34,279 nt of DNA. Source: an uncultured Oscillospiraceae bacterium. GTDB taxonomy: Bacteria > Bacillota > Clostridia > Oscillospirales > Oscillospiraceae. The position numbers and the translations under genes were made by a program. The DNA is taken from positions 1-34,279 of the forward strand of contig CAAEKQ010000150.1 of assembly GCA_900756575.1 (NCBI GenBank), in the 5' to 3' direction. This document shows, in pieces, positions 30,664-34,279 of the stretch (positions within the stretch are counted from its first letter, which is position 1; each line of letters opens with the position of its first letter). Under the pieces are notes generated by a model. It saw only the letters and a list, made by a program, of their open reading frames with translations, was not told the origin of the DNA and searched no databases.

Positions 30664-30861
30664 ATGTTTTCTCCCCCCTGTTAGCATTGGAAAATAACCG
30701 GGCAATACTGCACAATTCGGCAAGAACATTCAGCCTGAGATTTTACGTCGGAAAAAGGCAGTTTTTCGCAGGCATACTTTGTGTATGGCAAGAAAAAATA
30801 ACGCATTTCCGGCGCAAAAGATCGGCTGAAGGTCGCAGACGTAATTGCGCAGTGTTGTCCG
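30664..30861. other. Non-coding gap with no recognised element
   Basis: Between the M20 gene and the tRNA terminator. Short open frames occur on both strands but none has a ribosome site plus plausible composition. I could not place a convincing promoter for the M20 gene here, though one must exist. Confidence 0.5.
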
Positions 30862-30899
30862 AAAAAAAAGAAAAGCACCGACAGAACACTGTCGGTGCT
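30862..30899 (-). terminator. Terminator of tRNA-Gly
   Basis: A 12-bp perfect stem (30873-30884 with 30889-30900) with a 4-base loop; on the minus strand a U-rich tract (30862-30872) follows. The stem base touches the CCA end of the tRNA. Confidence 0.9.
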
Positions 30900-30975
30900 T
30901 GGAGCGGGTGACGAGGCTCGAACTCGCTACCTCCACCTTGGCAAGGTGGCGCTCTACCAGATGAGCTACACCCGC
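30900..30975 (-). tRNA. tRNA-Gly (GCC)
   Basis: A 76-base minus-strand tRNA with CCA encoded. The acceptor stem GCGGGTG pairs with CACCCGC, then discriminator T and CCA. The D arm has AGCTCATCTGGTAGAGC, the anticodon arm CCACCTTGCCAAGGTGG with anticodon GCC, and the T arm GCGAGTTCGAGCCTCGT. Single-gene transcript with its own promoter (30990-31017) and terminator. Confidence 0.97.
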
Positions 30976-30989
30976 AACTCGCATGGCTT

Positions 30990-31017
30990 ATTATATAGGA
31001 AATTTTCAAAATGTCAA
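30990..31017 (-). promoter_or_regulatory. Consensus promoter for tRNA-Gly
   Basis: Minus-strand TTGACA (31012-31017), a 16-base spacer and TATAAT (30990-30995), both hexamers consensus, 15 bases before the mature tRNA 5' end. Confidence 0.88.
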
Positions 31018-31056
31018 GCACTTTTTTGAAAAAACTTATTTTTTCTGTTTTTCCGC

Positions 31057-31090
31057 AAAAATGCCGCCCCGGAGCCTTCCGAGACGGCAT
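31057..31090 (-). terminator. Terminator of the rlmB-membrane protein operon
   Basis: A 12-bp stem with two G-U pairs (31061-31072 with 31079-31090), 6-base loop, followed on the minus strand by a U run (31057-31060). It starts 8 bases after the stop at 31099. Confidence 0.88.
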
Positions 31091-31098
31091 TCATTTCC

Positions 31099-33438
31099 TT
31101 ATCCGCGAACCGCAATTCTGGCCCAGATTTCAACGACCAGATAGAGGATCAGATTCAAAATCGCCAGCCGTTGCGCCGGGATGACCGCACCGCCGGAGGC
31201 AATGGCAAGAATCGTATGCACCGCCAGAACCAGTCCCAGCAGCACCGTAATCCCCGTAAGCCACAGACCCATGCGATAGACCCGGCGAGCTCCGGCCACG
31301 GTACGGCTATAGGCCGCGATACCCTCCTGGAATACAAATCCACAGGTCACGCCACGGGTCAGCAGCGAAGGCTCCGACAGGGCGCGACGAATTTCCGCTT
31401 TCGGGCAGCCCATCTGCGTCACCGGCGCTTTGAACCAGTGCTCCACAAAACCGGGGTTGATGCAGAAATTCCGGGTGACCAGCAACGGCGTCAATCGAGG
31501 TTCCCGCACCATCCGGCGGAATCCGCCCACCGAGCCGGGGGACACCTGATACTTTACGCCGAACAGCCCCGCCAGCTCCCGATTGATAGCAATATACACG
31601 CCATATTTCGGGGCGCGCTTGGGCAGGGTAACGCCCATGAGCTGCATATACTGATAGGAACCAAGATGCACCAGTTGCTGATGAATATAGCCCTCCAGGC
31701 CGGTTTCCTGCATCTGGAACCGGGACACGTCATAAATCTCGCCGTTCATATCCCGCAGCAGCTTGGTAAACACCGTCTGGAAGCCCACATTGGCCCGAAG
31801 CGCCATACTGGCTCCCATGGAAACCAGCTCTCTGGGGTCCATGGGCAAATAGGCCCGAACGCCCGTCTGCTGCATGGTGTCGCTGGGAAACAGGTCGGTA
31901 TCATAGACCAGCATGGCCTTTTTCCCGGATAGCTCCTGCATACCAAACCAGCCCGCCACGGCTCCTCTGCCCCGCAGTGCACGGGCCAGCAGATTATAGG
32001 GTCTGGCGCAGCATGCCGCCAAGGATACGGGCATGGCAACGTCCAAAACCGTCACCAGAACCGTTAAATAATTCGTCTGGGTTTTGGCGCTGAGATAAGC
32101 ACTGATGATCACGGCCAAAAAGGTCAGCACCGGCAGGAAAATCCCCATGCCGCCGTGCCATACGTCCGGCTGAGCCTGATGGCGCACATATCCGGCGGTG
32201 GTCACGGGGGCTTTGCCGATCACATCGGTATGCTCCCACTTATCCGCCGCCGTCCGCACACCAACTCTGCCCCGTCCGGTAATCACAGCCCGGAGAGAAC
32301 GCAGGGACGCCTGATCGTGGAAATATTCCGCCGTCCCGGTCACAGCCCAGGAAATTGCAATCAGCGGCAGGAACGTATTCTGATTGTGGAGTGCCAGCGC
32401 CTCTACCGCCGTTAAAATCGTCACAAGCAGCAGGAACGTTTCATAGGACGCACGGCAATACCACAAATCCCGCACGCCGCGCACCACGCTCTGCCAGCTG
32501 GCAATCATCGAGACAATGGTGGCGATCAATGCGATGGTAATGGCAGCATTTCCCTTCATAAAGCCCAGGGTCATCCAGCCGACGGAACGCCCGCCGATGC
32601 ATAGCAGCATCAACAGTATCATAAGATAACGCACCGGTGACAGCACCCGCTCAATCTGAACAAAGGTGCTCATCCGCTTTTCCGTCCCCCGGAGGGAGGT
32701 TCCGGGCTTAGGCAGCGCCATGGACTGGCGGCGGCGCAGCTCCTTCACCAGGTCGCCTATGTACTCCGCGGCACTGATCTTGGAGCTCACGTGGCTCTTG
32801 GGGATTTTTTGATGCTCGGTGCCAGGGTTCTTGGGCTCCGGCTTCTTTTCAGTCTTGGGCGCAGCCTGTGCCTTCTGCTTTTCCGGTTTGGGTGGCTGTT
32901 TTGGAGGCTCTGCCCGGACGGGCTGAGGTTCCGGCTGAGGGAGAGGCTGCTGGGGCTGCACCGGCTCCCGGGGTGCTTCCATAACGGGTTCTTGGGGCGG
33001 TTCCGGGATCACAGGTTCCGGTTCCGCCGCCTCGGGAGGTTCTGCCGGTGCTTCTACCCGGGTGTTGCCATCTCCCATGGATCGTGCCACTGCCTGGGCA
33101 ATGGCATCGGCCATTTGGGATTCGCTGAGGTTTTCATAGGCCGGTGCAGGCTGCTCCTCGTCAATGGGCAGCGCATCTTCGGTGTGCTCCTGGGGTGCTT
33201 CCTCCGATTGCTCCGGCTGGGCAGCGGGAGCTTCGGGTTCATCTGCGGGCTTAGATTCCTCCTGCTTGGGTTCTTCCGGCTGAACCTCCTGTTTCGGCGC
33301 ATCCTCCGGCTTGGAGGGATTCTCCTGCTTCGGAGCATCCGAAAACTCCTGCATAATGCTCTCCAGGGAATACAGGTCGGATGTCTCTGCCCCCTGGATC
33401 AGGCGCATGGTATCGAATTTGGATTCGTCTTGGGACAT
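31099..33438 (-). CDS. P-type ATPase-like membrane protein lacking catalytic motifs, Pro/Glu-rich N-terminus
   Basis: A 779-aa protein. Residues 1-250 are a disordered Pro/Glu/Gln/Lys-rich region with no TM helix. After it about eight helices can be placed: 268-290, 297-314, 333-350, 355-372, 430-450, 455-475, 722-748 and 752-772. The order matches P1B-type metal ATPases: WQSVVRGVRDLWYCRASYET before M1, a shortened actuator region (380-425), MPVSLAACCARP where CPC would lie, then VYDTDLFPSD with Asp513 at the DKTGT position. It continues with an N/P-domain-like GVYIAINRELAGLFGV and LLVTRNF at the TGDN position, and the final helix pair. TGES, the complete DKTGT and GDGxNDxP are all missing. 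The homology is my inference from motif order; transport activity is unlikely. It follows rlmB by 20 bases in one transcript. Confidence 0.85.
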   Translation of the reverse strand: MSQDESKFDTMRLIQGAETSDLYSLESIMQEFSDAPKQENPSKPEDAPKQEVQPEEPKQEESKPADEPEAPAAQPEQSEEAPQEHTEDALPIDEEQPAPAYENLSESQMADAIAQAVARSMGDGNTRVEAPAEPPEAAEPEPVIPEPPQEPVMEAPREPVQPQQPLPQPEPQPVRAEPPKQPPKPEKQKAQAAPKTEKKPEPKNPGTEHQKIPKSHVSSKISAAEYIGDLVKELRRRQSMALPKPGTSLRGTEKRMSTFVQIERVLSPVRYLMILLMLLCIGGRSVGWMTLGFMKGNAAITIALIATIVSMIASWQSVVRGVRDLWYCRASYETFLLLVTILTAVEALALHNQNTFLPLIAISWAVTGTAEYFHDQASLRSLRAVITGRGRVGVRTAADKWEHTDVIGKAPVTTAGYVRHQAQPDVWHGGMGIFLPVLTFLAVIISAYLSAKTQTNYLTVLVTVLDVAMPVSLAACCARPYNLLARALRGRGAVAGWFGMQELSGKKAMLVYDTDLFPSDTMQQTGVRAYLPMDPRELVSMGASMALRANVGFQTVFTKLLRDMNGEIYDVSRFQMQETGLEGYIHQQLVHLGSYQYMQLMGVTLPKRAPKYGVYIAINRELAGLFGVKYQVSPGSVGGFRRMVREPRLTPLLVTRNFCINPGFVEHWFKAPVTQMGCPKAEIRRALSEPSLLTRGVTCGFVFQEGIAAYSRTVAGARRVYRMGLWLTGITVLLGLVLAVHTILAIASGGAVIPAQRLAILNLILYLVVEIWARIAVRG

Positions 33439-33458
33439 TCTTTTCTCAGCCTTTCCGA

Positions 33459-34214
33459 TCAGTTGATTCTCTGCCGCACCGCTTCATAGAGCAGAATTGC
33501 GCAGGCATTGGACGCATTCAGGGAATTGATATGCCCCTTCATGGGAATACTGACCATGAAGTCACAGGACTCCGACACCAGCCGTCCCATGCCCTCGCCC
33601 TCGGAGCCGATCACAATGGCCGTGGGGCCGGTGAGATCGGTGCGATACAGCGGCGCTGCACCGTCTGCCGCCGTGCCGTAAATCCACACGCCGTTTTCCT
33701 TGAGGGTCTTAATGGCCGCAGTGAGATTGCTGACCCGAGCGATCTTCATATATTCCATGGCGCCGGCGGAAGCCTTTGCCACCACGGCGGTCAGGCCGGA
33801 GCTGCGGCGCTTGGGGATGATCACGCCATGGGCACCGGCGCACTCTGCGGTACGGATAATCGCGCCCAGATTGTGGGGATCGGTGATCTCATCGCAGATG
33901 ATAATCAGGGGAGCCTCGTCCTTTTCCCTGGCGCTGTCCAGAATGTCCTGGATGGTTGCATAGTCCCGGGCCGCAGCCATGGCAATGACGCCCTGATGCG
34001 CGCCGGTCTGGGTCATGGTATCCAGCTTCCGGCGGTCACAATAGGTCACCACCGCGCCGTTCTTCTTGGCCAAGGATGCGATATAGCGCAGGGTGCTGTC
34101 GGTGTCACCGGATGCCAGAAACACCTTGTCGATGGTACGGCCCGCTTTCAGTGCCTCGGTGACGGCGTTGCGCCCCTCCAGCATATTTTCGTTGACTTCA
34201 TTTTCTTTTTTCAT
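33459..34214 (-). CDS. rlmB: 23S rRNA (guanosine-2'-O)-methyltransferase, RlmB/TrmH family
   Basis: SPOUT-class methyltransferase. The 251-aa product has the N-terminal RNA-substrate-binding domain (LEGRNAVTEALKAG, then QGVIAMAAA) and the C-terminal knotted SAM-binding domain with motif 1 DPHNLGAIIRTAE, motif 2 IVIGSEGEGM and motif 3 IPMKGHINSLNASNACAIL. It most likely methylates G2251 of 23S rRNA; other TrmH-family targets cannot be excluded from motifs alone. GGAGG lies close upstream of ATG 34214. The downstream gene starts 20 bases after its stop. Confidence 0.95.
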   Translation of the reverse strand: MKKENEVNENMLEGRNAVTEALKAGRTIDKVFLASGDTDSTLRYIASLAKKNGAVVTYCDRRKLDTMTQTGAHQGVIAMAAARDYATIQDILDSAREKDEAPLIIICDEITDPHNLGAIIRTAECAGAHGVIIPKRRSSGLTAVVAKASAGAMEYMKIARVSNLTAAIKTLKENGVWIYGTAADGAAPLYRTDLTGPTAIVIGSEGEGMGRLVSESCDFMVSIPMKGHINSLNASNACAILLYEAVRQRIN

Positions 34215-34227
34215 ATTGCCTCCATAT

Positions 34228-34243
34228 AATAGGAAATCCTATT
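34228..34243. promoter_or_regulatory. Palindrome in the rlmB leader
   Basis: A perfect inverted repeat AATAGGA-AA-TCCTATT lies between the predicted -10 box and the ribosome site of rlmB. It could be an operator or a small RNA hairpin; no regulator is indicated. Confidence 0.4.
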
Positions 34244-34265
34244 TATCTTTCTCATCAAACAATTT

Positions 34266-34271
34266 ATTATA
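34266..34271 (-). promoter_or_regulatory. -10 box upstream of rlmB
   Basis: Consensus TATAAT on the minus strand; the expected -35 lies beyond the window edge, so the promoter cannot be confirmed. Confidence 0.5.
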
Positions 34272-34279
34272 TCATACTC

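Noticed and set aside
30664..30899. Possible small ORFs between the M20 gene and tRNA-Gly
   Set aside because: Frames overlap the tRNA or its terminator and lack ribosome sites.
31057..33438. Reading the Pro/Glu-rich N-terminus as a tandem repeat or a TonB-like protein
   Set aside because: No fixed repeat unit, no TonB C-terminal domain, and no TM anchor before the proline-rich stretch; it is better read as a disordered extension before an ATPase-like core.

Overview
The window looks like chromosomal DNA of a gut-type Clostridia member, most likely Oscillospiraceae (inference). The evidence is a T-box leader in front of pheST, class A RNase P RNA, CdaA/CdaR, YnbB, lipoproteins with Gram-positive lipoboxes, GC-rich coding with strong C/G third-position bias, and AT-rich TTGACA/TATAAT-like promoters. 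I see no mobile element, CRISPR array, phage module or rRNA operon. Most of the window is ordinary housekeeping DNA in dense operons.

Layout. 1-1019 (+): the 3' end of an unidentified gene (possibly ThyX-like) and a two-TM protein of unknown function. 1066-4842 (-): DUF6106-like membrane protein, nnr, a lipoprotein and alr. From a divergent promoter, 5014-8771 (+) carries a Phe T-box leader, pheS and pheT. 9049-10395 (+): NADP-type glutamate dehydrogenase. 10459-11727 (-): an ArsB/NhaD-type permease behind a consensus promoter and a possible attenuator. 11868-13610 (-): an orphan solute-binding lipoprotein. 13784-16370 (-): cdaA-cdaR-rseC-like. 16511-24742 (-): a nine-gene, mostly overlapping operon: murD, three M42 aminopeptidase paralogues, ynbB, ispD, ispF, a DUF3343 protein and a class V aminotransferase/cysteine desulfurase. 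24918-25329 (+): rnpB. 25537-29502 (+): a second solute-binding lipoprotein paired with a large old-yellow-enzyme-type flavin/Fe-S reductase. 29563-30663 (-): an M20 peptidase. 30900-30975 (-): tRNA-Gly(GCC). 31099-34214 (-): rlmB followed by a large membrane protein.

The most unusual content is as follows. (1) The 779-aa membrane protein after rlmB reads as a full-length P1B-type ATPase scaffold that has lost its catalytic motifs and gained a 230-aa Pro/Glu-rich N-terminal extension. (2) The middle protein of the M42 triplet has lost most metal-binding and catalytic residues while its two neighbours keep them, suggesting a heteromeric complex with a pseudo-subunit. (3) The lipoprotein/OYE reductase pair has substituted active-site histidines, a compact four-cysteine motif and a Pro/Glu-rich insertion, so it may be a capture-and-reduce module for an unknown substrate. 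(4) A DUF3343/class V pair may handle sulfur or selenium. All functional statements come from reading motifs; no database search was possible.
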